From positions 1 to 64,000 of the forward strand of contig CACKEA010000005.1 of NCBI GenBank assembly GCA_902599045.1: 64,000 nt of DNA. Reading direction: 5' to 3'. Source of the stretch: an uncultured Alphaproteobacteria bacterium. Its GTDB lineage: Bacteria; Pseudomonadota; Alphaproteobacteria; HIMB59. Each line of letters starts with the position of its first letter. The first letter of the stretch is position 1. The position numbers were made by a program, and so were the translations under genes. The notes beneath the pieces were generated by a model, which saw nothing but the letters and a program-made list of their open reading frames with translations, searched no databases and had not been told where the DNA came from. Shown here piece by piece: positions 30,313 through 39,138 of the stretch.

Positions 30313-30325
30313 AGCCTAAACTATA

Positions 30326-30682
30326 TTAACCACACTTTTTTGAGTATAAATTTTGCTGAATAGCTTCAAGTTGACCTTTGGCTTCTGCTAATTCAGAGCT
30401 CATTTCTGATCCATCATCAAGTAGAAATGCTGCAGGCCAAAATAATACCCAAGTAACAACTTCAACACCAGTTTGATTCTTTCTATGTTCATCAACAACT
30501 GCAGCTAAGCCAGGAGTTCTTGCTCGTATTACTTCAGCTTCAGCGATTAATTGTTCACAACTCAAATGCATATAATTTGAAGCAGGAACATATTTAGTAG
30601 TTATTTCTGATGATTTTTTAGCAGATGAGCAGCTAATCAACGTAAATACAAAAAATAAAATTAAATATTTTTTTATTGGCAA
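30326..30682 (-). CDS. Small lipoprotein of unknown function
   Basis: 118 residues. A lipoprotein signal peptide ends in the lipobox LISC at about residue 18. The mature part has an extended helical stretch with two cysteines and a hydrophobic segment VVTWVLFWPAAFLLDDG near residues 76-92, then a charged helix ending in KKCG. This looks like a membrane-associated envelope lipoprotein. It is convergent with guaA, 13 bases away. The function is not recognised. Confidence 0.75.
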   Translation of the reverse strand: MPIKKYLILFFVFTLISCSSAKKSSEITTKYVPASNYMHLSCEQLIAEAEVIRARTPGLAAVVDEHRKNQTGVEVVTWVLFWPAAFLLDDGSEMSSELAEAKGQLEAIQQNLYSKKCG

Positions 30683-30882
30683 ACTTTACCAAAATTTTAA
30701 AAAATTTAAACAATTCTTATATTTATTAATTTTTAATCCTATAAAAATTTCATATAATATGAAAAATCATATTAGAATAGTTGAATTGTATAAACTTTTT
30801 AAGCATCTAATATTAATGACAATAAACTTATTCTTCATCTTTTTTACTTCAGATATTGATAAAAAAATCTATTTTAAACATT

Positions 30883-32070
30883 GTGAAGCAAGATTTTAAC
30901 AGAATTGATCGTTTACCTCCTTATATATTTGGAGAGATAAATAAACTTAAAGCAAAACTTAGAAAAAATGGAAAAGATATTATTGATTTTGGCATGGGCA
31001 ATCCAGACATGCCAACACCTAAGCATATTAGAGACAAATTAAAAGAAGTAACTGATAAACCAGGAACAGGTAGGTACTCTATGAGTAAGGGAGTACCTGG
31101 TTTAAGAAAAGCTCAAGCTAAATATTATCAAAAAAGATTTGGTGTTAAATTAAATCCTGACAGTGAAGTAATAGTAACTTTAGGTTCTAAAGAGGGTTTG
31201 GCTAACTTAGCTCAAGCAATTTCAACACCTGGTGATATTATTATCTCACCTAATCCTTCATATCCTATTCACCCTTATGGATTTATTATAGCTGGTGCTT
31301 CACTAAGACATCTACAGACCATGAAAGATGGTATTTTTGATCCTGAAACATACTTAGAAAGATTGGATCGCTCTATTAGAAATAGTTCACCTTCACCTGT
31401 CGCATTAATAGTTTCTTTCCCCTCTAATCCAACTGCACAAGTAGTAGATTTAGATTTTTATAAGGAAATTATTAAGATGGCATTGAAATATAATGTTTAT
31501 GTTTTATCTGATCTTGCTTATGCAGAGATATACTTTGATAAGAAACCACCACCTTCCATTTTACAAGTTAATCGAGCCAAAGAAATTGCTGTTGAGTTTA
31601 CTTCAATGTCAAAGACATATGCTATGGCTGGTTGGAGAATAGGTTTTGCTGTTGGCAATAAAAAACTAATTGAAGCTTTAACTAAAATTAAATCTTACCT
31701 AGATTATGGAGCTTTCACTCCTGTTCAAGTTGCAGCTGCTACCGCCCTTAATGGACCTCAATCATGTGTCTCTGAAATTAGGTCTATTTATGAGAGCAGA
31801 AGAAATGTCTTAGTAGAGTCAATGTCACGATCAGGTTGGAATATCCCCAGTCCTAAAGCGAGTATGTTTGCATGGGCACCTATACCTAAAAAGTACCAAA
31901 ATAAAGGATCTTTAAAATTTGCTAAGGATTTAATGACAAAAGCTGAAGTAGCTGTTTCGCCAGGTATCGCTTTTGGTGAATATGGCGAGGGTTTTGTGCG
32001 AATAGGCTTAGTAGAAAATGAGCAAAGAATCCGCCAAGCAGCTAAAAATGTACGTAATTTAAAGCTTTAG
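30883..32070 (+). CDS. Class I aminotransferase (AlaC / LL-DAP-aminotransferase-like)
   Basis: PLP-dependent fold-type I aminotransferase of about 395 residues. It shows DFGMGNPDMPTP near the start, VTLGSKEGLANL, FPSNPTAQ and the PLP-Lys motif SMSKTYAMAGWRIGF. The pattern matches the AlaC/YfdZ group that includes alanine and LL-diaminopimelate aminotransferase relatives. A GTG at 30883 agrees with family N-termini (FNRIDRLPPYIF); a TTG at 30856 would add nine residues. It lies 76 bases before the P-loop gene and may be co-transcribed with it. Confidence 0.85.
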   Translation: MKQDFNRIDRLPPYIFGEINKLKAKLRKNGKDIIDFGMGNPDMPTPKHIRDKLKEVTDKPGTGRYSMSKGVPGLRKAQAKYYQKRFGVKLNPDSEVIVTLGSKEGLANLAQAISTPGDIIISPNPSYPIHPYGFIIAGASLRHLQTMKDGIFDPETYLERLDRSIRNSSPSPVALIVSFPSNPTAQVVDLDFYKEIIKMALKYNVYVLSDLAYAEIYFDKKPPPSILQVNRAKEIAVEFTSMSKTYAMAGWRIGFAVGNKKLIEALTKIKSYLDYGAFTPVQVAAATALNGPQSCVSEIRSIYESRRNVLVESMSRSGWNIPSPKASMFAWAPIPKKYQNKGSLKFAKDLMTKAEVAVSPGIAFGEYGEGFVRIGLVENEQRIRQAAKNVRNLKL

Positions 32071-32146
32071 TAAAATATTCTTATAAATTATCAATTAAAT
32101 AAAATATTGCTTATATTCTTGATAATTATATAAAACCAACCTTAAG

Positions 32147-33193
32147 ATGATTAATACAAAAAAAATAGGCTCTGTACTTAAAAACATCAATAATATAGAT
32201 GAATTGAGTATCTCTGATTTGATTGATTGTAATCAAGGGCAACTAATTGCAGTTAAAGTAATTTCAGTTAATCCTAATTACAATAAGTTAGAGCTAATTT
32301 CTGGAAGAATTACTGAATTAACTGAAGGAGATATTATCGTTGGTGCTTTAGGTAATAGGATTGCATCCTCAGGGATGACAGGATCTGTTCCTTCTGAGTT
32401 AAATAAACACGATAAAATTCATATTTTAAATTTGGGAGGTGTCATTGGTAATTGTAAAGATTTCAATATTCTCTTAGGCCCAGCTACAGAATGTGAAGTG
32501 CTTGGATCTATTATAGGTAAAACTAATAAACAATTGAATTTAGTAGATTATTCAAAAATTAAAGAAAATAAGATAATAAATAAAATTCCATCAATAGCTG
32601 TTATTGGCACCGGTATAGACTCAGGAAAAACGACAGTAACTTCTTTTATAATTAAAACACTCAGTAATTATTATAAGAAAATTAATGCATGTAAGTTAGC
32701 AGGCACTGCTTCCCAGAAAGATCTATACTCTTATGAAGATAATGGAGCTTATAAAACGTCAGATTTTGTAGATTATGGTCTTCCAAGTACCTGTATGAAT
32801 GACAAAGAAACTATACAAAATTGTTCAGCCTCTATTATTAGTCATATGTCAGAAGATGCAGAAATAATTTTAATGGAATTAGGAGATGGCTATCATGGAG
32901 ATTATGGAACCAAGGAAATCATTCAAAATACTGAAATTACGGAGTCAATCGAAGTAATTATTATTTGTGCTTACGACGTATCAGGGGCAGTTAATATAAT
33001 TGAAAACCTAAAATTAAATAATCTAGACGATAAATTATTGATTATAAGCGGACCCGTTACAAATAATGTCTCTGCATACAAACAATCTATTGATAAATTT
33101 TCTATACCTAATTCAGACTTTTTAAATATTTATAATTCAACTAACCATGTCAATGTTTTTGCTAAAATAATCAATAGGATTAATAATGATTAA
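32147..33193 (+). CDS. P-loop protein of unknown function in an arginine-like gene cluster
   Basis: 348 residues in two parts. Residues 1-145 form a beta-rich domain with GRITELTEGDIIVGALGNR and HILNLGGVIGNCKD. Residues 148-348 are a P-loop domain with Walker A GTGIDSGKT (154-162), an acidic strand IILMELGDGYHGDYG and a C-terminal Rossmann-like half. The P-loop half resembles dethiobiotin synthetase/MobB-type proteins and, more weakly, DUF1611 proteins, some of which are N-acetyltransferases acting on glutamate. The family is not recognised with certainty. It overlaps the ArgC-like gene by 8 bases, so it probably works in the same pathway. Confidence 0.6.
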   Translation: MINTKKIGSVLKNINNIDELSISDLIDCNQGQLIAVKVISVNPNYNKLELISGRITELTEGDIIVGALGNRIASSGMTGSVPSELNKHDKIHILNLGGVIGNCKDFNILLGPATECEVLGSIIGKTNKQLNLVDYSKIKENKIINKIPSIAVIGTGIDSGKTTVTSFIIKTLSNYYKKINACKLAGTASQKDLYSYEDNGAYKTSDFVDYGLPSTCMNDKETIQNCSASIISHMSEDAEIILMELGDGYHGDYGTKEIIQNTEITESIEVIIICAYDVSGAVNIIENLKLNNLDDKLLIISGPVTNNVSAYKQSIDKFSIPNSDFLNIYNSTNHVNVFAKIINRINND

Positions 33194-34178
33194 AGTAGGT
33201 ATAATAGGAGCTAATGGATATTTAGGTATAGAGTTAATACGAATTCTTTCTATGCATCCAAATGTAAAATTATCAAAAATTTTTCAAAGAGAATTACCAA
33301 TTGATGAGGAGTTTCCTCATTTACAATCATTAAACTTAAAAGACATACAAACTGAAAACTTTGATGATTTTAAAAATTTAGATTGTGTTTTTTTAGCATT
33401 ACCTCACGGTTCAGCTCATGAATATGTAAAAGAATTAATATCAAAAGTTAAAATTATAGATCTGAGTTCTGATTTTAGAATTTCTAATCAAGAAGATTAT
33501 AATAAATATTATAAATCTAATTTTGATGTTAATACTCAAAGTCAGTTTCAATATGGCTTCATTGAAAATTCAGGCGATGAAATAAAAAAATCTTCAAATA
33601 TTTCCAACCCAGGGTGTTTTGCATTAACAACACAGTTATCTTTATTGCCATTTCACTCCATAATTAAAAATGTATCTGTAACTGCTATTACAGGATCTAG
33701 TGGTGGTGGTAAAAATCCAACAAACAAAAATCATCATTCGACAAGATCTAAAGATATTTTTTCTTATAATATCAACTCCCATCGCCACTTGGCTGAAATT
33801 TATCAATCTTTTCCAAATTTAAGAAAAAACCTCTCTTTTGTGCCATTATCAGGGCCTTTTTCAAGAGGGATATATTTAACTAGTCATATTGAAACAAAAG
33901 AAACCATCAATAATGAATTTTTAGACTCATGTTTGGCAGATTGTTTTAAATCCGCTCCTTTTATAAGAATTCAAAATGATACCAAACTTTCAAATGTGGT
34001 TGGCTCAAACTTCTGTGATATTGCCGTTTCCTTTAAGGATGAGAACCATTTTGTTGTTGAGGCATGCTTAGATAATTTAGTGAAAGGTGCCTCTGGTAAC
34101 GCTGTAGAATGCATGAACCTTATCTTTGACCAAGATCAAGCACTTGGATTGGATCAAATAATACCTTTGTACCTATGA
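33186..34178 (+). CDS. argC: N-acetyl-gamma-glutamyl-phosphate reductase-like enzyme
   Basis: 330-residue NADPH-dependent semialdehyde dehydrogenase. The Rossmann motif is GIIGANGYLGIEL near residues 6-18, the active-site Cys144 is in NPGCFALTTQ, and the catalytic His is in the SHRHLAEI region. The motif reads GCFAL rather than the GCYPT of common ArgC, and the loop HHSTRSKDIFSY is closer to what I recall of Bacteroidota-type ArgC. The enzyme should reduce an N-blocked glutamyl phosphate. It overlaps the P-loop gene upstream by 8 bases and the kinase gene downstream by 4. Confidence 0.82.
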   Translation: MIKVGIIGANGYLGIELIRILSMHPNVKLSKIFQRELPIDEEFPHLQSLNLKDIQTENFDDFKNLDCVFLALPHGSAHEYVKELISKVKIIDLSSDFRISNQEDYNKYYKSNFDVNTQSQFQYGFIENSGDEIKKSSNISNPGCFALTTQLSLLPFHSIIKNVSVTAITGSSGGGKNPTNKNHHSTRSKDIFSYNINSHRHLAEIYQSFPNLRKNLSFVPLSGPFSRGIYLTSHIETKETINNEFLDSCLADCFKSAPFIRIQNDTKLSNVVGSNFCDIAVSFKDENHFVVEACLDNLVKGASGNAVECMNLIFDQDQALGLDQIIPLYL

Positions 34179-35026
34179 TTAAAAATCAAAGTTTTTATCA
34201 GTCCATATTACAAAATTCAATTCTTGTAATTAAAGTAAGTGGTAAAATTTGTGATAATCAAGAAAACATTGAGAATGTTATTAGTGACATAAAAGAACTA
34301 TTAAATTCTATTTCTAAATTAAAAGTAGTATTGGTCTTTGGATTTGGAAGACAACTAGATAATTATATGATTAACGTTCATGGTATAGAACCAAAAAAAT
34401 TAAATGGAAGAAGAATAACCTCTTCTCATGATATAGAGGCAGCAAAGAAAATTTCTGGTCAAATATTAATCGACATATTTAGTTTGAGTTCAAGTTATAA
34501 TATTAGAAATTTTCCGATTCCTATTTCTAAAAAAGACTTCATTGCTGCAAAGAGAAGAGAACTAGTTGATGGAGTTGACTATGGTCAAGTAGGAGATGTT
34601 GTGTCTGTTGATGCATTACAAATCAAAAATTTATTTAAGGAACACGATATGATTATTATGCCTAGTTTAGTTTTAGATAAAAATACTTCTGAAGTATTAA
34701 ATGTTAACGCTGATACTATTGCTACAGAATTAGCAATTAATTTGACTGCAAGTAAATTAATTTTTATATCAGACGTTCCATTTATAAAGGATACTGAAGG
34801 AAAAAGAATTTCTGCAGTTGATGAAAAAGTAGCAATAAAGCTTTTTGATGAAAATATTATATCTAATGGAATGATTGTGAAAGTTGAAAACTCCTTAAAG
34901 GCGCTTAATCAAGGTGTTCAAAAAATACACATTATTAGTGGTGAGATAAAGAATGCTCTTATAAATGAGTTAGAGACAGAGGAGGGTATTGGTACAGTCT
35001 TTCAAAAACAATCCCTTGATTATTAA
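34175..35026 (+). CDS. argB: Acetylglutamate kinase-like amino-acid kinase
   Basis: 283-residue amino-acid kinase fold. Conserved NAGK features are LVIKVSGKI (Lys20), NGRRIT (77-82), VDYGQVGDV, LNVNADTIA (175-183) and GMIVKVE (Lys236). The usual glycine-rich substrate loop HGGGPQ is replaced by GFGRQ (56-60), and NGRRIT replaces the common NGLRVT. It probably phosphorylates an N-blocked glutamate, but the blocking group may differ from acetyl. Translation is coupled to the ArgC-like gene, and its end abuts the convergent ArgD-like gene with no gap. Confidence 0.8.
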   Translation: MIKNQSFYQSILQNSILVIKVSGKICDNQENIENVISDIKELLNSISKLKVVLVFGFGRQLDNYMINVHGIEPKKLNGRRITSSHDIEAAKKISGQILIDIFSLSSSYNIRNFPIPISKKDFIAAKRRELVDGVDYGQVGDVVSVDALQIKNLFKEHDMIIMPSLVLDKNTSEVLNVNADTIATELAINLTASKLIFISDVPFIKDTEGKRISAVDEKVAIKLFDENIISNGMIVKVENSLKALNQGVQKIHIISGEIKNALINELETEEGIGTVFQKQSLDY

Positions 35027-36187
35027 TTAATTTAATAAAGATTTAGCAACTATCATAATAGCCTTATTTATTTCAATTTTTGAAACTATTAGAGGAGGTG
35101 TAAGACGTATTATTTTACCTTGTATTAGTGTTGATATTAGTCCATTTCTTGCCATTTTATTATATGTTTTCAAAGCTATTTCATCATTTTTAAATTCTAT
35201 ACCAGCCATCAAACCTAGGCATCTTGTATCAACTATTTTATCTTTGTGATTGTCATGCATTTTTCTAAGTAAGCTTGATAATAATTTACCATTAATCAGT
35301 ACTTTATTTAAAAAAGATTTAGTATTTATAGATTTCAATACGTTGTAAGAAACTCTTGTCTGAAGCATACCTCCACCAAACGTAGATCCATGAAAACCTG
35401 TAGAAATAATATTAGATATATACTTTTTAACAATTGTTGCGCCGATGGGGATACCAGAACCTAATCCTTTAGCAGAGGTTATAATATCTGGGTTAACACC
35501 ATAATGTTTGTATGCAAAAATTTTACCTGTTCGACCTATGCCGCCTTGTATTTCATCTCCAATTAATAAAATTTTCTTACTTTTGCAAATTTCTTTGATA
35601 GCTCTAGCAAAACTTTTAGTACAAATATTGATACCACCATCTCCTTGAATAAATTCTATGATAATGGCTATTGTTTTTTTATTTACTAGTTTTTTGAGAT
35701 GAGAGACATCATTAAACTTACAAAACTTTACTTTACCTGGTACAGGTCCAATATTTGTCTTATATTTTTTATTACTACCAACTGATAAGGCTCCAATTGT
35801 TCTTCCATGAAAAGAGGAAGTCATAGCAATAATCTCATCTTTGCCTTTCTTACTTCCATAGTTTCTTGCTATTTTTAATGCAGCTTCAATGCTCTCTGCA
35901 CCTGAATTTGAAAAGAAAACATCACCTTTGTTAGAATTCTCAGATAATAATTTAGATAATTTAGTCTTGAATTCATGCATTTGTGAGCCAGATAAATGAG
36001 TGATGCCTGTTTTTATTTGATCTTGTAAGCTTTTTTTTACTACTGGGTGATTATAGCCAAGAGAATTAACTGCCACACCTGCTGAAAAATCTAATAATTT
36101 TTTATTATCTGAAGTGTGTAAATAACATCCTCGACCTTTGATAACTTTAAAACTACTAAATTTGTAGGTTTTTAATAAATTATTCAT
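35027..36187 (-). CDS. argD: Acetylornithine aminotransferase-like class III aminotransferase
   Basis: 386-residue class III PLP enzyme. Visible features are FSAGVAVNSLGYNHP, the FFSNSGAESIEAALK segment, FHGRTIGALSV, GDEIQGGIGRTGK and the PLP lysine in ITSAKGLGSGIPIGA. It fits ArgD/AstC/LysJ. It is encoded on the opposite strand and ends back to back with the ArgB-like gene. Together the kinase, reductase and aminotransferase complete the reaction triad from N-blocked glutamate to N-blocked ornithine. Confidence 0.85.
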   Translation of the reverse strand: MNNLLKTYKFSSFKVIKGRGCYLHTSDNKKLLDFSAGVAVNSLGYNHPVVKKSLQDQIKTGITHLSGSQMHEFKTKLSKLLSENSNKGDVFFSNSGAESIEAALKIARNYGSKKGKDEIIAMTSSFHGRTIGALSVGSNKKYKTNIGPVPGKVKFCKFNDVSHLKKLVNKKTIAIIIEFIQGDGGINICTKSFARAIKEICKSKKILLIGDEIQGGIGRTGKIFAYKHYGVNPDIITSAKGLGSGIPIGATIVKKYISNIISTGFHGSTFGGGMLQTRVSYNVLKSINTKSFLNKVLINGKLLSSLLRKMHDNHKDKIVDTRCLGLMAGIEFKNDEIALKTYNKMARNGLISTLIQGKIIRLTPPLIVSKIEINKAIMIVAKSLLN

Positions 36188-36214
36188 ATTTATATTTTAC
36201 TTTTAATGAAATAA

Positions 36215-36239
36215 GGAGATTTTTAAAGTCAAAATCTCC
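36215..36239 (-). terminator. Inverted repeat at the 3' end of the LysR-type gene
   Basis: A perfect 9-base stem, GGAGATTTT at 36215-36223 and its complement at 36231-36239, with a 7-base loop that includes part of the LysR-type gene's stop codon. On the minus strand it is followed by a moderately T-rich stretch. It lies between the LysR-type gene and the ArgD-like gene on the same strand, so it may terminate the upstream operon or shape the argD leader. Confidence 0.45.
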
Positions 36240-37122
36240 ACTGACTTATTTTATTCATCAGGAAATCTCTAAAAGCAATTAATTTTAAACTTCCTTTTAA
36301 ATTTTCATGATAAACCATATGGACTTCATAACTTGGTCCTTGAATATCAGGCAATACTTTAACTAAGTGTGCTTTATGTTGAGCCATATAATCAGGCAGT
36401 GCAGCCAAACCCGCACCAGTTTCAACTGCAACTAATAGACCATAGAGGTTATTAATTGTTATGTGAGGTCGTCTATTTTTTTGGTTTTTTTTCACACCTG
36501 TTTTTAATATCCAGTTAGTATCGGATAGAGGAGAGGGCTTACCTATGCCATATGTTATCAAACGATGATCATTAAGTTCAGATCTTCTAAGGGGCATACC
36601 CATTTCATTAATATAATTGGCAGAGCCATACATATGGTATTGAATAGTTGCGATATGTTTTGATACAAGGTCTAAATGTTTAGGTTTTCTCATCCACAAG
36701 CCTATGTCATAGTCTTGACGTAACATGTCTTGTTCGTCTTCAGAGTAATTAAGTTTTAAATTAATTTCTGGATATCCATGAATGAATTCATTTATTCTAG
36801 GACTAAGCCACATAGAGCCAAAGGCAACAGTTGTATTAATTGAAAGGCTTCCAGTGGGAACTGATTTGTATTCAACTATCTTTTTTTCAATAGAATTTAA
36901 ATCAGCAAATATTTTCTCAGTCTCTTCAAAAAGATATGAGCCTTGTTCTGTCAGAGTTATACCCTTAGTATGTCTCTTAAAGAGTTTAGTTTTTAAACTA
37001 TGTTCTAGAGATTGTATTTGTCTTGTAATCGCTGATTGACTGAGATGGATTGTATCCATGGCTCTAGATATGCTACCAGCAGTAGCAACATGATAAAATG
37101 TTTTTAATCTATCCCAATCCAT
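36229..37122 (-). CDS. LysR-family transcriptional regulator (GcvA-like)
   Basis: 297 residues. The N-terminal winged helix-turn-helix includes FYHVATAGSISRAMDTIHLSQSAITRQIQSLE (about residues 9-40), and a periplasmic-binding-like effector domain follows. The effector domain starts with SGLSI-type residues (GSLSINTTVAFG) and includes MYGSANYINEMGMP. It overlaps the TolC-like gene by 14 bases and appears to be the last gene of the ggt-mazG-tolC unit. This is unusual, as many LysR regulators are divergent from their target. Its effector is unknown. Confidence 0.9.
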   Translation of the reverse strand: MDWDRLKTFYHVATAGSISRAMDTIHLSQSAITRQIQSLEHSLKTKLFKRHTKGITLTEQGSYLFEETEKIFADLNSIEKKIVEYKSVPTGSLSINTTVAFGSMWLSPRINEFIHGYPEINLKLNYSEDEQDMLRQDYDIGLWMRKPKHLDLVSKHIATIQYHMYGSANYINEMGMPLRRSELNDHRLITYGIGKPSPLSDTNWILKTGVKKNQKNRRPHITINNLYGLLVAVETGAGLAALPDYMAQHKAHLVKVLPDIQGPSYEVHMVYHENLKGSLKLIAFRDFLMNKISQWRF

Positions 37123-38383
37123 TAATAATTGTATTTAAATCCCCGTTAAAAATAAGAATGTCTATTAAATAATATTTTCTGAGAGAATTCAAATCTAATA
37201 AAATATTTTGTGCATCATTCAAGTCGTTCTGACTTTCTATTAGTTCAGTGATATTAATTTTCTGTGCCTTATACAATATCTCATTACCTTTTAATTTTAG
37301 TTTCAGGGTATCCATAATTTTCAGTTGGTTATCAATTTTATTTAAATAAAAATCATAGTTATTCCATGCTTCGAGGTATGTATTTAACATATCTCTCTTT
37401 AAATCTTTATGTTCAAGCAATTTTTTTTGATAATTGTATTGTTCTATATCAAAATTATTTTCATCTTTGTAGCCATCATAAATAGGAATTTTTAATGTTA
37501 AAGAAAGTGAAGAAGACCTTCTGTGATCAATTGTTGCAGAATAATTCTGACTTTCACTTAAAGAGTATGACAGATCAACTGAGGGTCTTAGATTTTTTTT
37601 GCTCATTTCCAACTCAGGTAGATACGTGTTTTCTATAAAAGATAAATACTGACCATAAGAAGATCCCATTAAATCTGAAAATAATTTCTTATTAATTTGA
37701 GTGCTTGATACGTCAATTTCATAATCAAAATTTACATCTTCATCTTTAATTTCTAAATCAAGTAATTTACTTACTTGCAGCATTAAGTTATCGATCTGTC
37801 TATCATAGTCTAATAGTACTGTTTGTGCCTCTAATAGTTCATTTTCTAAATCCAATAACTCAGTTTTAGTAGTTCTATTTGCTTGAAATAAAATTTCTGC
37901 TTCTAGAACTTTCTTTTTATAAAACTCTAAATTCATCTGTTGATTTTTCTTTTTAAAAATTAATGCTTGCAAATTACTATAGCCGTTAAGTAATTCTTTA
38001 ATTAATAACTCTTTTTGATACTCCCTTAAATAATCAAAAGCCTGATTTCTAGTTTGCGTTGTGATTAAATTTAATTGACTAAAACCCCCATTATATAAGT
38101 TAACTGTGGCACTTAGAGTATGAGTATCTGAATTATAATTAGATGTACTTGTAGTACTTGAATTATTATTAGAAATATTAAATGAGTAATCAATTTCTGG
38201 TATGTATAAGGTATCAGCATTTTGTAAATCTTTATCTTCTATTAAATTGTCGTATTTAAATTTTGAATTAGTCTCATTTTTTTCAATAAGAATTTTTACT
38301 AGATCTGTAATTTCGTAAGATAAAAGACTATTAGATACAACTGAAAAAAATATACTAAATAGAACTATTTTGAGTTTTGCCAT
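37109..38383 (-). CDS. TolC-family outer-membrane efflux protein
   Basis: About 424 residues from the ATG at 38383, chosen because it opens a Sec signal peptide (MAKLKIVLFSIFFSVVSNSLLS). An upstream GTG would add nine polar residues. The body has the two-fold TolC repeat: long amphipathic helices with LLDLENELLEAQTVLLDYDRQ and, later, NITELIESQNDLNDAQNILLDLN, separated by strands such as SATVNLYNGG and LTLKIPIYDG. No inner-membrane pump partner is adjacent. The start lies within the end of mazG (19-base overlap). Confidence 0.85.
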   Translation of the reverse strand: MAKLKIVLFSIFFSVVSNSLLSYEITDLVKILIEKNETNSKFKYDNLIEDKDLQNADTLYIPEIDYSFNISNNNSSTTSTSNYNSDTHTLSATVNLYNGGFSQLNLITTQTRNQAFDYLREYQKELLIKELLNGYSNLQALIFKKKNQQMNLEFYKKKVLEAEILFQANRTTKTELLDLENELLEAQTVLLDYDRQIDNLMLQVSKLLDLEIKDEDVNFDYEIDVSSTQINKKLFSDLMGSSYGQYLSFIENTYLPELEMSKKNLRPSVDLSYSLSESQNYSATIDHRRSSSLSLTLKIPIYDGYKDENNFDIEQYNYQKKLLEHKDLKRDMLNTYLEAWNNYDFYLNKIDNQLKIMDTLKLKLKGNEILYKAQKINITELIESQNDLNDAQNILLDLNSLRKYYLIDILIFNGDLNTIINGLG

Positions 38384-39138
38384 TGTTTTTCCAGGTTTTT
38401 TAAATTCCACTCTAATTTTTCTTTATTCATTTGTTTTTCCATTTTCTTAAAACGTTTTTCAAACTTTCTATTAGAGTCTCTGATTACAGTCTCAGTATCA
38501 AGTCCTAATTTTCTTGATAAATTAATACAAGAAAATAATAAGTCACCTAATTCTTCTTTTATTTTCTTTTTATTTTGAGCTTTTATTTCATGAGAAAGTT
38601 CATTTAATTCCTCTTTTACCTTCTTCAAATTTCCATTAGCATCTTTCCAATCAAAACCCTCTTTTGCAGCTCTCTTTTGAAGTTTTAACGATCTTGTAAC
38701 GGCGGGAAGACTAATACTCACACCATCTAAAACAGATTGAGCTCCCTTTTTTTTTCTCTCATATTTTTTTTGTGTCTCCCAAAATTCATTTACATCTTGA
38801 ACAGTTTTAATCGACTCATCGCGCATAAAAATATGTGGGTGACGTGATTTCATTTTTTTGACACTGGTATCAATAACATCTTCAATAGAAAATTTCTTTT
38901 TTTCAGCTGCTATAATTGAATGGTAAATAACTTGGAGTAACAAATCTCCAAGCTCTCCCTCTAATTCACGATAATTATTAGACTCAATTGCTTCAATTAC
39001 CTCGTATGCTTCCTCTAAAGTATATTTAGCTAAAGATTTAGATGTTTGTTGAATATCCCATGGACATCCATTTTTTGGATTGCGTAGTCTTTTAACTACA
39101 TCTACTAAATCACTTAATTTTTTATGTTTCTTTACCAT
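38365..39138 (-). CDS. mazG: Nucleoside triphosphate pyrophosphohydrolase
   Basis: House-cleaning NTP pyrophosphatase of 257 residues with two MazG domains. The first has CPWDIQQTSKSLAKYTLEEAYEVIEAIE and ELGDLLLQVIYH, with the metal-binding EExxE and ExxD pattern. The second has KVKEELNELSHEI and EELGDLLFSCINLSRKLG. Length and layout match E. coli MazG. It overlaps ggt upstream by 7 bases and the TolC-like gene downstream. Confidence 0.92.
   Translation of the reverse strand: MVKKHKKLSDLVDVVKRLRNPKNGCPWDIQQTSKSLAKYTLEEAYEVIEAIESNNYRELEGELGDLLLQVIYHSIIAAEKKKFSIEDVIDTSVKKMKSRHPHIFMRDESIKTVQDVNEFWETQKKYERKKKGAQSVLDGVSISLPAVTRSLKLQKRAAKEGFDWKDANGNLKKVKEELNELSHEIKAQNKKKIKEELGDLLFSCINLSRKLGLDTETVIRDSNRKFEKRFKKMEKQMNKEKLEWNLKNLEKQWQNSK

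Noticed and set aside
32147-33193. Firm naming of the P-loop protein as a DUF1611/DgcN glutamate N-acetyltransferase
   Set aside because: The P-loop half is only loosely similar, and the N-terminal domain does not match the DUF1611 N-terminal domain as I know it; kept as unassigned.
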